DNA from: Pseudomonas frederiksbergensis
Lineage (GTDB): Bacteria > Pseudomonadota > Gammaproteobacteria > Pseudomonadales > Pseudomonadaceae
Length of the DNA: 64,000 nucleotides
Assembly (NCBI RefSeq): GCF_003732275.1
Contig: NZ_MOBM01000006.1
Coordinates: 62,001-126,000 of the forward strand
Direction of reading: 5' to 3'
Both the position numbers and the translations under genes were made by a program. The notes under the pieces were generated by a model. It worked only from the letters and a program-made list of their open reading frames with translations. It searched no databases and was not told where the DNA came from. Position 1 is the stretch's first letter. Every line of letters begins with the position of its first letter. This document shows, one piece after another, positions 1 to 9,163 of the stretch.

Positions 1-1132
1 GGTGGAGAGCATTTTCGCCATGGCCAAATTGTCGGTCGAGGTGATGGTACTGCTGTTCGGCACCCTCACCCTCTGGCTGGGTTTTCTGCGGATCGCCGAA
101 AAGGCCGGGATCGTCGAATGGCTGGCCAAGGCGCTGGGCCCTCTGTTCCTGCGCCTGATGCCGGAAGTGCCGCCCGGGCATCCGGCCATCGGCTTGATCA
201 CACTCAACTTCGCCGCCAATGGCCTGGGCCTGGACAACGCCGCCACGCCGATCGGTCTCAAGGCCATGCGTGCGTTGCAGGACCTCAACCCCAGCGACAC
301 GATTGCCAGCAATGCGCAGATCCTCTTTCTGGTACTTAACGCCTCTTCCCTGACCCTGCTGCCGGTGACGATCTTCATGTACCGCGCCCAGCAAGGCGCG
401 CCCGATCCGACCCTGGTGTTCCTGCCGATCCTGCTCGCGACCAGTTGTTCGACCCTGGTCGGCCTGTTGTCGGTGGCGTTCATGCAGCGTCTGCGCCTAT
501 GGGACCCGGTGGTGCTCGCTTACCTCATACCCGGTGCCTTGGCCCTCGGCGCGTTCATGGCGCTGCTGGCGACGCTCTCGGCGACCGCTCTGGCGAGCCT
601 GTCATCGATCCTCGGCAACCTGACGCTGTTCGGGCTGATCATGCTGTTTCTGGTGATCGGCGCATTACGCAAAGTGAAGGTCTACGAGGCGTTCATCGAG
701 GGCGCCAAAGAAGGCTTCGACGTGGCCAAGAACCTGCTGCCGTATCTGGTGGCGATGCTCTGTGCCGTGGGCGTGCTGCGAGCATCCGGAGCGCTGGATT
801 TCGGTCTGGACGGGATTCGTCATCTGGTGGAGTGGGCCGGTTGGGACACGCGCTTCGTCGATGCGCTGCCGACGGCCATGGTCAAACCCTTCTCCGGCAG
901 CGCCGCACGGGCAATGCTGATCGAAACCATGAAGACCTCCGGAGTCGACAGCTTCCCGGCGCTGGTGGCGGCGACTGTCCAGGGCAGTACCGAAACGACC
1001 TTCTATGTGTTGGCGGTGTACTTTGGCGCGGTGGGCATTCAACGCGCACGGCATGCGGTGGGGTGTGCATTGCTGGCGGAGTTGGCGGGGGTGCTTGGCG
1101 CGATCGGGGTTTGTTACTGGTTCTTCGGCTAA
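1..1132 (+). CDS. Nucleoside-recognition (Gate/SpmAB-like) membrane protein, 5' end cut by window
   Basis: The reading frame is open from the first bases (frame begins at base 2), so the true start lies upstream; 376 residues are visible. The protein is very hydrophobic with about eight membrane segments. It contains two copies of the nucleoside-recognition/Gate pattern: an N-terminal one with NFAANGLGLDNAATPIG and a C-terminal one with PFSGSAARAM and GSTETTFYVLAVYFGAVG. This is the fused SpmA-SpmB (spore maturation protein) arrangement, which in non-sporulating bacteria is of unknown function, probably transport. A REP pair follows the stop codon and separates it from the convergent MCE operon. 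Family assignment is good; substrate is unknown. Confidence 0.8.
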   Translation, partial: VESIFAMAKLSVEVMVLLFGTLTLWLGFLRIAEKAGIVEWLAKALGPLFLRLMPEVPPGHPAIGLITLNFAANGLGLDNAATPIGLKAMRALQDLNPSDTIASNAQILFLVLNASSLTLLPVTIFMYRAQQGAPDPTLVFLPILLATSCSTLVGLLSVAFMQRLRLWDPVVLAYLIPGALALGAFMALLATLSATALASLSSILGNLTLFGLIMLFLVIGALRKVKVYEAFIEGAKEGFDVAKNLLPYLVAMLCAVGVLRASGALDFGLDGIRHLVEWAGWDTRFVDALPTAMVKPFSGSAARAMLIETMKTSGVDSFPALVAATVQGSTETTFYVLAVYFGAVGIQRARHAVGCALLAELAGVLGAIGVCYWFFG

Positions 1133-1143
1133 ACCAAGAACCC

Positions 1144-1233
1144 TGTGGGAGCGAACCTGCTCGCGATGAGGTTGGCACATTCAACAATTCTGTTGGCTGT
1201 TAAACCGCCATCGCGAGCAGGCTCGCTCCCACA
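1144..1233. repeat. REP doublet, family A (REPIN-like)
   Basis: Two copies of a REP core (one reads GAGCGAACCTGCTCGC, the other its near-exact inverse GCGAGCAGGCTCGCTC) face each other across about 40 bases, in the gap between two convergent genes. The same family recurs at 21784-21876 and 29150-29239. Such inverted doublets are REPINs, thought to be mobilised by RAYT transposases; no RAYT gene is in the window. Confidence 0.85.
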
Positions 1234-1250
1234 TTGATGTGTGTAGGTCT

Positions 1251-1877
1251 TCAAGGCCTCAGCGGTGGCGCGACTTTCTGACCTTGTTCAATCGCCCAAG
1301 CCACCACCTGCGCCGTCAATTGGTCGCTGGCCAAGCCAAAACCGGTCACCACCGCCGGCACCTTTACATCGCTCAACGGCTGACGCACTTCAAAGCGTCT
1401 GCTGGCGAGGATTCGTTGGTCATACCCACGCACCAGCAACGCATCCAGGCGCACGACCACGCTCGCCGCCGTGCCTTGGTACTCGGTCTGGAACGCTTGC
1501 AGGTTGCCGCCCAGTTCCAGGTCTGCCTGGAAATTACTGTCATCGGTGCTGAGCAAGGGCACGCGACCGTCACGCTGGAAACCATCGAGCAGACGATTGC
1601 GCAATAGCACCGGTGCCGGATCGCTCCAGCGTGAAGCCTTGTAGCTGCTGATCAGGTCACCTTGAGGTATCACCGCGATTTTCGGGTTGTTCAAGGCTTC
1701 GCTGGTCTGAGGCTTGGCCAGCCGCAACGACCAGCGCTGCGGCGTGCCGTGTTGGGCCGATGCGTCGCGCTGTGCCGACGGCAGTCGATAGACATCGGAC
1801 GGCTCGGCCTTGGGGAAAATCGAACAGGAAGCGACCAACGCAAAACCGGCGAGGAGGGCGAGATGAGCCAGCTTCAT
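1251..1877 (-). CDS. PqiC-like ABC-type transport auxiliary lipoprotein
   Basis: This 208-residue protein starts with a signal peptide ending in a lipobox (LVASC, Cys18), so it should be lipid-anchored, probably in the outer membrane. The rest resembles the ABC-type transport auxiliary lipoprotein family (PqiC/YmbA-type). It is the last gene of a four-gene minus-strand operon and its start overlaps the end of the MCE gene by four bases, indicating translational coupling. In MCE systems of this layout such a lipoprotein takes the place of the soluble MlaC shuttle as the outer-membrane partner; that role is inferred from family and context. Confidence 0.85.
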   Translation of the reverse strand: MKLAHLALLAGFALVASCSIFPKAEPSDVYRLPSAQRDASAQHGTPQRWSLRLAKPQTSEALNNPKIAVIPQGDLISSYKASRWSDPAPVLLRNRLLDGFQRDGRVPLLSTDDSNFQADLELGGNLQAFQTEYQGTAASVVVRLDALLVRGYDQRILASRRFEVRQPLSDVKVPAVVTGFGLASDQLTAQVVAWAIEQGQKVAPPLRP

Positions 1878-2812
1878 GGCGTGAACTCCTTGTTTTTGTC
1901 ACTGCCCAGCAGGTAACCGCTGGGGTTGGCCTCAAGCCGCTGGGAAATGGTCCGCAGCGAACTCAAGGTATCGCGCAGTTCACGCACCGCCGGTGCCAGG
2001 CCATTGAGGCCCTGCATGCCGCTGTTGAGGGAATCCTGATTGGCAGAGAGCAATGTATTGATGGTCGCGCTGCTTTGTTCCAGGGATTTCATCGCTTGCT
2101 CGGCACTGCCGAACATCTGCTTGCCTTGATCGTTGAGCAGGCCGTTGGCGTTGCGCATCAACGCGGTGGTCTGTTCCAGGGTGGCGCTGGCCTGCTTGCC
2201 AACCGAAGCCAGTTGCTGCATCGCCTGACGAATATCGCCGCGCTGATCGGCTATGGTGCCGGTGGTTTGCTCCAGGTTTTCCAGGGTGCTGCTGATACGC
2301 GCGACGTTCTCCGAGGAAAACAACTGATTGGCGTTGTTCATCAACACGTTCACGCCCGCCATCAGATCACTACTGTCATCCATCAACCGGGCAATGGGCG
2401 AGGGCGATGCAACGATTGTCGGCAAATCACCGTCCTTACCCTTGAGGGTCGGACTTTGTGGCGTGCCGCCGCTGAGCTGGATGATCGAAGTCCCGGTGAT
2501 CCCGGTCAGCGCCAGTTTGGCCTGGGTGTCTTCCTTGATCGGAGTGTCTCCGCCCAGGCGAATCCGCGCCAACACCCGGCGCGGATCGTTCGGGTCCAGA
2601 CGCAGCATCACCACGTCGCCGACCTTGATCCCGCTGTACTGCACGGCGCTGCCCTTGGACAGGCCGCTGACCGCCTCGTTGAAGACGATTTCGTAATCCT
2701 TGAATTCGGTATCGACGCTGGACTTGGCCAGCCACAGACCGAAGAGCAGGGCGCCTGCCACCACTATGACGGTGAACAGGCCGATCAATACGTGATGGGC
2801 TCGGGTTTCCAT
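1874..2812 (-). CDS. MCE (MlaD-like) substrate-binding protein
   Basis: At 312 residues this has one N-terminal membrane anchor (about residues 8-27) followed by a single MCE domain (about 38-115, with GLSKGSAVQYSGIKVGDV), then a long helical C-terminal region rich in Gln, Ala and Ser that is likely coiled coil. MCE proteins form hexameric rings or tubes in the periplasm that carry phospholipid or other hydrophobic molecules between membranes. It lies one base after the ATPase gene and overlaps the lipoprotein gene. The long helical tail is closer to the PqiB/Mkl-type organisation than to short E. coli MlaD. Substrate unknown. Confidence 0.9.
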   Translation of the reverse strand: METRAHHVLIGLFTVIVVAGALLFGLWLAKSSVDTEFKDYEIVFNEAVSGLSKGSAVQYSGIKVGDVVMLRLDPNDPRRVLARIRLGGDTPIKEDTQAKLALTGITGTSIIQLSGGTPQSPTLKGKDGDLPTIVASPSPIARLMDDSSDLMAGVNVLMNNANQLFSSENVARISSTLENLEQTTGTIADQRGDIRQAMQQLASVGKQASATLEQTTALMRNANGLLNDQGKQMFGSAEQAMKSLEQSSATINTLLSANQDSLNSGMQGLNGLAPAVRELRDTLSSLRTISQRLEANPSGYLLGSDKNKEFTP

Positions 2813-2813
2813 G

Positions 2814-3617
2814 TCAGACCTCGTTGAGCTGGTTAGCGGCCGTCAGCGCCGCGCGGCCGCGAGGGCCATGGAAGTATTCGTGAATCCACGCATCATCGGT
2901 TTCCGACACCTTGTCGATGGCGTCCGCCACCAGCACTTTTTTCTGCGCCAGCACCGCCACCCGGTCGGTGATGGTGTAGAGCGTGTCGAGGTCGTGGGTC
3001 ACCAGAAACACACTCAGGCCCAAGGCATCGCGCAGGGTCAGGATCAGTTGATCGAAACCCGCGGCGCCAATCGGGTCTAGACCGGCGGTGGGCTCGTCGA
3101 GAAACAGGATGTCCGGGTCCAGCGCCAGTGCTCGGGCCAGGGCTGCGCGCTTGATCATGCCGCCGGACAGTGAAGCAGGGTATTTGTCGGCCGCCGACAA
3201 CGGCAGCCCGGCCAACGCCATTTTCACTGCCGCTAGGTGCTCGGCGTCGGCACGGCTCAGGCCGGCGTGTTCAATCAGGGGCAGGGCGACGTTCTCGGTC
3301 ACCGTGAGCGAAGAGAACAAGGCACCTTTCTGGAACAACACTCCGAACCGTCGCTCGACCAGCGAGCGCTCGTGTTCCGACAGGCTCGGCAAGTTCTTGC
3401 CGAAGACCTTCACCAGCCCTTCGCTGGGCTGACGCAGGCCGACAATGCTGCGCAGCAGCACCGATTTGCCGCTGCCGGAACCGCCGACCACCGCCAGAAT
3501 CTCGCCCTTGTACAAGTCCAGGTCGAGGTTCTCATGCACGCTCTGGCGGCCGAAGCGATTGCACAGCCCACGGACTTCAATCACCGCCTCTGAAGGCGCT
3601 CGGGGTAAACGACTCAC
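2814..3617 (-). CDS. MCE-system ABC transporter ATP-binding protein (MlaF-like)
   Basis: A 267-residue ABC ATPase with all standard motifs: Walker A GGSGSGKS (about 44-51), Q-loop near FQKGALFSSLTV, signature LSGGMIKRAALARAL (about 148-162) and Walker B ILFLDEPTAGLDP. The LSGGM signature and the KGALF segment are typical of MlaF/TtgA-type importers or exporters of lipids. Its start overlaps the permease stop by four bases, so permease, ATPase, MCE protein and lipoprotein form one translationally coupled operon. It energises lipid movement by the adjacent permease. Confidence 0.92.
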   Translation of the reverse strand: MSRLPRAPSEAVIEVRGLCNRFGRQSVHENLDLDLYKGEILAVVGGSGSGKSVLLRSIVGLRQPSEGLVKVFGKNLPSLSEHERSLVERRFGVLFQKGALFSSLTVTENVALPLIEHAGLSRADAEHLAAVKMALAGLPLSAADKYPASLSGGMIKRAALARALALDPDILFLDEPTAGLDPIGAAGFDQLILTLRDALGLSVFLVTHDLDTLYTITDRVAVLAQKKVLVADAIDKVSETDDAWIHEYFHGPRGRAALTAANQLNEV

Positions 3618-4762
3618 CAGTCCATCTCCATGAAAAACAACGCAGCCACGGCGTCGAGCACGATCACCACGAAGATCGACTGCACCACACTGGACGTGGT
3701 GTGCGCGCCGACGGACTCGGCGCTGCCGCTGACCTTGAAGCCTTCGAGGCAGCCGATGGCGGCAATCAGGAACGCAAAAATCGGCGCTTTGACGATCCCC
3801 ACCAGAAAGTGCTGAACGCCGATGTCCGATTGCAGCAGTGACAGGAACATCGCCGGCGAGATATCCAGCGACAGCGCGCAGACTACGCCACCGCCGACAA
3901 TCCCTGACACCATCGCCAGAAAGGTCAACATCGGCAACGCCACCAGCAACGCCAGGACGCGGGGTACTACCAGCAACTCCATCGGGTCGAGGCCGAGGGT
4001 GCGGATCGCGTCGATTTCTTCATTGGCTTTCATCGAACCGATCTGCGCGGTGAACGCGCTGGCGGTGCGGCCGGCCATCAGGATCGCCGTGAGCAATACG
4101 CCGAACTCCCGCAGAAAAGAAAACGCCACCAGGTCCACGGTGAAAATGCTCGCGCCAAAACTCGCCAGCACCGTCGCCCCGAGAAACGCCACCACAGCGC
4201 CCACCAGAAAGGTCAGCAGGGCGACGATGGGCGCGGCGTCGAGGCCGGTCTGTTCAATGTGAGCGACCATCGGCGTGAGGCGCCAGCGCTTGGGCCGAAA
4301 CAACCCGCGAGCGATGGTTTCCAGGATCAGGCCGACGAAACCCAACAGCTGCAACGTGTCCTGCCAGACCGCGTCGACCGCGCGGCCGATGCGGGTCAGC
4401 AGTTGAATGCCGACGCTGATTTCCGGTTCTTTGATCGGCACACAGAAATCGGTGAGCGAGCAGTACACCGTCTGCAACAAGGCGCGATCAGCGGAGGAAA
4501 GGGTGCAGTCGGGATGTTCGGCAGATTTGCCCAGACGCTCGGCCCCCAGCAACTCCACCAGCAATGACGCACCCGCCGTATCGAGCGCGCCGAGGCCATT
4601 GAGATCGATGTGGGTGTTGTTGTCGTATTGGCCACGGAGCTTTTCGCTCAGGCGGCTGAGATCGGCGTAATGGGCGAGCGTCCAGTCACCCGTGACCCGC
4701 AACAGGGCAGGGCTATGCGAGGTGTCCAGTCGGGCACTACCGGGCATTGTGCTGCTGGTCAT
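3614..4762 (-). CDS. MlaE-family permease with fused N-terminal STAS domain
   Basis: A 382-residue protein. The first 110 or so residues form a STAS domain (DLNGLGALDTAGASLLVELLG); the remainder is the MlaE/YrbE permease with about five or six membrane helices and the conserved segment GRTASAFTAQIGSMKANEEIDAIRTLG-like (about 230-256; the EEIDA helix contacts the ATPase). In E. coli Mla the STAS protein MlaB is separate, so here MlaB and MlaE are one polypeptide. It is the first gene of the four-gene operon; the DUF5924 gene lies 54 bases upstream on the same strand and could be co-transcribed. Confidence 0.92.
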   Translation of the reverse strand: MTSSTMPGSARLDTSHSPALLRVTGDWTLAHYADLSRLSEKLRGQYDNNTHIDLNGLGALDTAGASLLVELLGAERLGKSAEHPDCTLSSADRALLQTVYCSLTDFCVPIKEPEISVGIQLLTRIGRAVDAVWQDTLQLLGFVGLILETIARGLFRPKRWRLTPMVAHIEQTGLDAAPIVALLTFLVGAVVAFLGATVLASFGASIFTVDLVAFSFLREFGVLLTAILMAGRTASAFTAQIGSMKANEEIDAIRTLGLDPMELLVVPRVLALLVALPMLTFLAMVSGIVGGGVVCALSLDISPAMFLSLLQSDIGVQHFLVGIVKAPIFAFLIAAIGCLEGFKVSGSAESVGAHTTSSVVQSIFVVIVLDAVAALFFMEMDW

Positions 4763-4816
4763 AAGCTCCGTGCTTGTTCGGCTATTACGCAGATCTGACT
4801 AATAGCACGAACCGCG

Positions 4817-5845
4817 TTACTTTTCTTTGATGGGTGTGCTGTCCGCGACCTTGAAGCGCAGCACGCCAATCAACTGACCGTCCTCAGTCAACACCCGAAC
4901 CTGCCATTTGCCGGCGGGGTTGCCGGGGAAGTTCTGCTTGTGAGTCCAGGCGCGGTAGCCTTCCTTACGCCCCCCGTTGATGTCCAGCGGGATACGGTCG
5001 ACTTCTTTACCGTTGAACATCCAGACGTGATAAATCCGCTCGGCCAGACCCCGCGGGGCGTTGATCGCGGTGTACGCGTACAGCCCACCTCCGCGAATCT
5101 GTTCGGCGCTGACTTCTTCCAGGCTCTTGCCGGGGGTTCGATCCTGCATTTGGGTACTGATCGCCACATCGGTCATCCACAGGGTCGCCGGCGGAACCCA
5201 GGAGCGCAGCACCCAACCGGCGGCGCCGATGCCGAGGGTGATGCTGAGGATCGCCAACGCATTGCGCACGGTGCGAATCGGGAAGATCGAGGCCAGGCTC
5301 GGGAACGCCAGCACCATGGCAATGCCCAGCGCCAGTTTGAAGCTCTGGGCGGTGGTCAGGTGCAGGATGACGGGCAGGGCGGTCAGCAGGGCCGCGAACA
5401 GGGTCAGGGTGTGCAACGCCAGGAACGCCCAACGGCGTGGTGCCAGCCATTTGTAGTAGAGCGGGTCGATGATCGAAATCAGCGCCGCCATGCTCAGTAA
5501 TCCAGTGAAGAACAACTGGCCGCTGTTCCAGGTAGTGGTGATTAAAAAGAATGGCAGGACGAAGAACAGGCTTTCCTGATGGATCATCTGCGTCGCATAA
5601 CGCAGCAGGGGCTGGGGTATTTCGCGCTTGAAGACCCTGGCGAACAGCTTGGTGAGGCTGTTTTCCAGCATCAGCCAGACCCAGCTGACCAGCATGATGG
5701 TGGTGATCCAGGTCGCCAGCCCTTGTTGGCGATCCACCAGCATGAAGCTGCCGACCCCTGAAATGAAACCGCCAAGCGCAATGACCCCGGGATAGCGCTT
5801 CATCAATTCCAGGATGCGCTGTACGTACAGGGTCAGATTCGGCAT
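4817..5845 (-). CDS. DUF5924/DUF2914 membrane protein
   Basis: The proposed start at 5845 gives 342 residues beginning MPNLTLYVQRIL. A longer frame to 5959 exists, but its extra residues merely translate a REP repeat, so it is rejected. Residues 1-230 or so carry about seven hydrophobic helices (DUF5924); the last 110 residues are soluble and match the DUF2914 pattern (GGLYAYTAI, HVWMFNGKEV, GGRKEGYRAWTHK, GKWQVRVLTEDGQLIGVLRF). DUF2914 is a small beta-rich domain of unknown role, probably periplasmic here. No enzymatic motif is seen. Its position directly upstream of the MCE operon hints at an envelope role, but that is guesswork. No strong Shine-Dalgarno precedes the start. Confidence 0.8.
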   Translation of the reverse strand: MPNLTLYVQRILELMKRYPGVIALGGFISGVGSFMLVDRQQGLATWITTIMLVSWVWLMLENSLTKLFARVFKREIPQPLLRYATQMIHQESLFFVLPFFLITTTWNSGQLFFTGLLSMAALISIIDPLYYKWLAPRRWAFLALHTLTLFAALLTALPVILHLTTAQSFKLALGIAMVLAFPSLASIFPIRTVRNALAILSITLGIGAAGWVLRSWVPPATLWMTDVAISTQMQDRTPGKSLEEVSAEQIRGGGLYAYTAINAPRGLAERIYHVWMFNGKEVDRIPLDINGGRKEGYRAWTHKQNFPGNPAGKWQVRVLTEDGQLIGVLRFKVADSTPIKEK

Positions 5846-5901
5846 TCGGCGGTTCACAATAGTCGTGGGAAAAATCCTCGATAGGGTACCGCCCGGGAGG
5901 C

Positions 5902-6038
5902 CCTGTGGCGAGGGGGGCTCGCCCCCGTTGGGCTGCGAAGCGGCCCTGAAAAACGGCAACCCGGTTTATCTGACATACCGCATGCATTGATATTGCGACT
6001 GCTGCGCAGCCGAACGGGGGCAAGCCCCCTCGCCACAG
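5902..6038. repeat. REP doublet, family B
   Basis: Two inverted copies of a REP sequence (TGTGGCGAGGGGGCTC-type and its inverse, plus matching inner arms GGCTGCGAAG / CTGCGCAGCC) lie between the tandem M16 and DUF5924 genes. Family B recurs at 16928-17059 and 18709-18801. The whole unit can fold into a long hairpin, which may separate transcripts of the two flanking genes. Confidence 0.85.
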
Positions 6039-6071
6039 GTGGAAACCATGCCTCGGTCCAAACAGGATTGG

Positions 6072-7448
6072 CTATCGTCTGCGGTATACGCGCCAACCCA
6101 ATATTCCAAGCACCATCAGTCCAAAGCCCCCGACAATCGCCCACATCACCTGGTCATAACTCATCAGCGGCTTCTCGATCCGCAGATACCCCGGTTGCAG
6201 CAGCAACTCGCGCATTGCCTTGTTCGCCTCGGCCAGCGTCACGTCTTGCAGCGCCTTGGCCGGGTTGACGAAATGGCCGTCCTCGTAGTCGCCAAGGGCG
6301 CTCCAGTAATAGTCCGCCAGGGCGCTGTTGCCTTGCACGGCCCAGGCCTGGCGAGCGATGGCGGCTTGCTTGAGACGGGCGAAGGTGGCGGCCTGGAGAC
6401 CATTCTTGAGTAGATCGGCTTTAAGCTCATCCAGCACCTGTTCCGCTGCCAGCACGTCGTCGCGATCAAGGTCGGCGTTCAGGCTCATGAAGCCCACACC
6501 GCCAAATACCTCGCGCTCGGCCGAAGGACCGTAGGACAACCCATGAGCCAGGCGCAATTGGCGATAGAGCGCCCAATCCAGATAGTCCTTGAGCAGGTCG
6601 AAGGTTTCGTCATGCTGGTCTTCCAGCACCGGTTCCGGCACCAACCAATGCAACTTGGCACCGCCGCCGACGAAACCGTTACTCAAATTGCGCTCGTGGG
6701 CCGCGCTGGCCTGAATGTCTGGCAGCGGCAGGTGAGCGCTAGGCTCAACCGCTTCGAGCGCACCATAGGCCCGTTCCAGATAGGCCGGCAGCAGGCGGTC
6801 GAGATCGCCGACAACGATCAGGGTCATGTTGTTGGGCGCGTACCAGTCCTTGCGCACCTTCTCCAATTGCTCGCGGGTCAGGTGATCGACTTGCGCGCGC
6901 TCGGGGCATTTGAGGCCCAGTTCCACCGCCAACTGATTACTCGCGGTGTGCCCCAGGTCCTGGCGATCCAGCCAGCGTTGCAGGTGCGAGTAATGACCAC
7001 CGTCTTCGCGCTCGACCACTTGCTTGGCGACGTTGATCGCATTGTCGTCGATACGGGTCTGGGTCAGCAGCGCCAATAACAGGTCGAGAACCTTGCGCTG
7101 GTTTTTCGCCGGGGCTTCGATGACGAAAGTCGTGTCGGCATTGCTGGTGTAGGCATTCCACTCTCCGCCCAGGGCCTGCATGCGCTCTTCCAGACCGCCT
7201 TCGCCGGTGGCGTCGATGCCGCTGAACAGCAAGTGTTCGAGCAGATGCGGCAGCTCTTTGTCGGCACAGCTGAAATCATCCAGGCCCACGCCAACCACCA
7301 ACCGGATCGCCACATGCCCGCGCTCGGTGCCCGGTTTGAGGACCAATTGCAGGCCGTTGCGCAACGTGTAGCCCTCGACCTGAAAGCGATCCAGGGCAAT
7401 TGAAGGCAGTGAACCAAGTAACAGACAAGCGAACAACAGACAACGCAT
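6072..7448 (-). CDS. M16 family zinc metallopeptidase (insulinase/pitrilysin-like)
   Basis: The protein has 458 residues, an N-terminal signal peptide (about 1-18) and a C-terminal membrane helix followed by RRR, so it is probably anchored in the inner membrane facing the periplasm. The inverted zinc motif HLLEH is present at about residues 68-72, with the second-half glutamate expected in the VVEREDGGH region. An M16 C-terminal (inactive) domain follows. It is a single-chain, roughly half-length relative of pitrilysin, like PqqF/YmxG-type proteins. Substrate unknown. It is preceded by a 56-base gap after the Na/Pi transporter gene on the same strand. Confidence 0.85.
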   Translation of the reverse strand: MRCLLFACLLLGSLPSIALDRFQVEGYTLRNGLQLVLKPGTERGHVAIRLVVGVGLDDFSCADKELPHLLEHLLFSGIDATGEGGLEERMQALGGEWNAYTSNADTTFVIEAPAKNQRKVLDLLLALLTQTRIDDNAINVAKQVVEREDGGHYSHLQRWLDRQDLGHTASNQLAVELGLKCPERAQVDHLTREQLEKVRKDWYAPNNMTLIVVGDLDRLLPAYLERAYGALEAVEPSAHLPLPDIQASAAHERNLSNGFVGGGAKLHWLVPEPVLEDQHDETFDLLKDYLDWALYRQLRLAHGLSYGPSAEREVFGGVGFMSLNADLDRDDVLAAEQVLDELKADLLKNGLQAATFARLKQAAIARQAWAVQGNSALADYYWSALGDYEDGHFVNPAKALQDVTLAEANKAMRELLLQPGYLRIEKPLMSYDQVMWAIVGGFGLMVLGILGWRVYRRR

Positions 7449-7504
7449 AACGAGTTTCCGTACGACCAGCGTAAGTTCAACAGACTTCAGGCAACTGTGG
7501 ACGT

Positions 7505-9163
7505 TCAGGGTGAATGAGTGATGTCAGTCATATCATCGACCGCCAGAGCGCCGGTGTCCGAAGTGCCCAGCACCGCATAGGCGCTGCTGCAGAACAGTGA
7601 ATTCAAGCGTCTCATGTCAGCAATCAGTTCCAGATGCAGCGAACTGGTCTCGATACTTTGCACGATCTTACGGTTTAAACGGCTGACATGAGCGTGGGCC
7701 AGACGGCGTTCCTGTGCGCGAAAGCGACGTTTCTCACGCAGTAACTGGCGAGCACTTTCCGGGTCGGCACTAAGGAACACTGACAACCCCAGACGCAGGT
7801 TGGCAATCAGCTGACTGTGCAGCCCCGCCAACTCCTCCAGGCCCACCTCGGAAAAAGACCGGCGTTGCGAGGTTTTCTGCTGCTGAACCTTGCGCAGCAT
7901 GCGTTCGATCAGGTCGCTGGAGAGTTTCAGGTTGATCGCCAGCTCGATGGTTTCCGCCCAGCGCCGACTGTCCTGCTCGCTGAGGTCTTCGCGGGGCATT
8001 TGTGCCAGATAGAGTTTGATGGCGCTGTAGAGCGCTTCAACATCATCGGTCAGGCGACGCATTTCCTGGGTGACGGCTGTCTGTTTGCCGCGCAGCACGT
8101 CGAGCATGGCTTCGAGCATGCTGTCGACCAGATCGCCGATGCGCAGGGTTTCCCGGGCAGCGTTGGCCAGCGCCAGACTCGGGGTGACCAAGGCGGTCGA
8201 GTCAAGATGCCGCGGTTTGGCCGTGCCATTGATGTCCGGCCGCTCTGGCAGCAACCACGCACAGAGCCTGGCCATCGGCCCGACGCTGGGCAACAGGATC
8301 AGGCAACGCACGGTGTTGTAGAGCAGGTGGAAGCCGATGACCATTTCCTGAGGGCTGAAGTCGAGGCTGTCGATCCAGTGCACCAGCGGATCGAGCACCG
8401 GAATGATCAGCAGCAGGCCGATCAGTTTGTACAACAGGCTGCCAAGCGCCACCTGACGGCCGGCCGCGTTCTGCATGCTGGTGCTGAGGAAAGCAAGAAT
8501 ACCGCTGCCGATGTTGGCACCGATCACCAGACCGATGGCCACTGGCAAACTGATCACGCTGGCACCGGCAAGGGTCGCGGTCAGCAGGACGGCAGCCAGG
8601 CTGGAATAGGAAACCATCGCGAACAGCGCGCCGACCAAGGCATCGAGCAAAATGTCGCCAGTCAGCGAGGCGAAGATGACCTTCACCCCTTGCGCCTGAG
8701 TGATCGGCGCGGCGGCCTCGACGATCAGTTGCAGCGCGAGAATGATCAGCCCCAGACCGATGCTGACCCGGCCCATCTGCCCGACCCGGGTCTGTTTGCG
8801 CGACAGAAAGAAAATCACCCCGAGGAAAATCAGCAGCGGCGACAACCACGACAAGTCGAGAGTCAGTACCCGCGCCATCAGCGCGGTACCCACGTCGGCA
8901 CCGAGCATGGTCGCCAGGGCCGGCGTCAGCGCCATCAGGCCCTGACCGACAAACGAGGTCACGAGCATGGCGGTGGCATTGCTGCTCTGGACCATGGCGG
9001 TCACCATGATCCCGGCGACAAACGCCAGCCAGCGCCTGGACATGTTATGGGCGATCACGTGGCGCAAGTTGGAGCCATAAACCCGCAGGATGCCGGTTCG
9101 GACGATGTGCGTGCCCCAGATCAAAAGGGTCACGGCCGATAACAAATTGAGCAGGGTGAGCAT
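7505..9163 (-). CDS. Na/Pi-cotransporter family protein with C-terminal PhoU-like domain
   Basis: A 552-residue protein. The N-terminal 310 residues are hydrophobic and carry the NptA repeat signature (MVQSSNATAMLVTSFVGQG near residue 59 and a second half near GANIGSGILAFLSTS). Residues about 340-530 are helical and PhoU-like. Members move phosphate with sodium, though many bacterial homologues are uncharacterised. A clear Shine-Dalgarno (AGGGGG on the minus strand) supports the start. No convincing Pho box was found upstream. Confidence 0.85.
   Translation of the reverse strand: MLTLLNLLSAVTLLIWGTHIVRTGILRVYGSNLRHVIAHNMSRRWLAFVAGIMVTAMVQSSNATAMLVTSFVGQGLMALTPALATMLGADVGTALMARVLTLDLSWLSPLLIFLGVIFFLSRKQTRVGQMGRVSIGLGLIILALQLIVEAAAPITQAQGVKVIFASLTGDILLDALVGALFAMVSYSSLAAVLLTATLAGASVISLPVAIGLVIGANIGSGILAFLSTSMQNAAGRQVALGSLLYKLIGLLLIIPVLDPLVHWIDSLDFSPQEMVIGFHLLYNTVRCLILLPSVGPMARLCAWLLPERPDINGTAKPRHLDSTALVTPSLALANAARETLRIGDLVDSMLEAMLDVLRGKQTAVTQEMRRLTDDVEALYSAIKLYLAQMPREDLSEQDSRRWAETIELAINLKLSSDLIERMLRKVQQQKTSQRRSFSEVGLEELAGLHSQLIANLRLGLSVFLSADPESARQLLREKRRFRAQERRLAHAHVSRLNRKIVQSIETSSLHLELIADMRRLNSLFCSSAYAVLGTSDTGALAVDDMTDITHSP

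Noticed and set aside
5846..5959. N-terminal extension of the DUF5924 gene
   Set aside because: The extra residues are translated from a family B REP repeat and are not part of a conserved protein.
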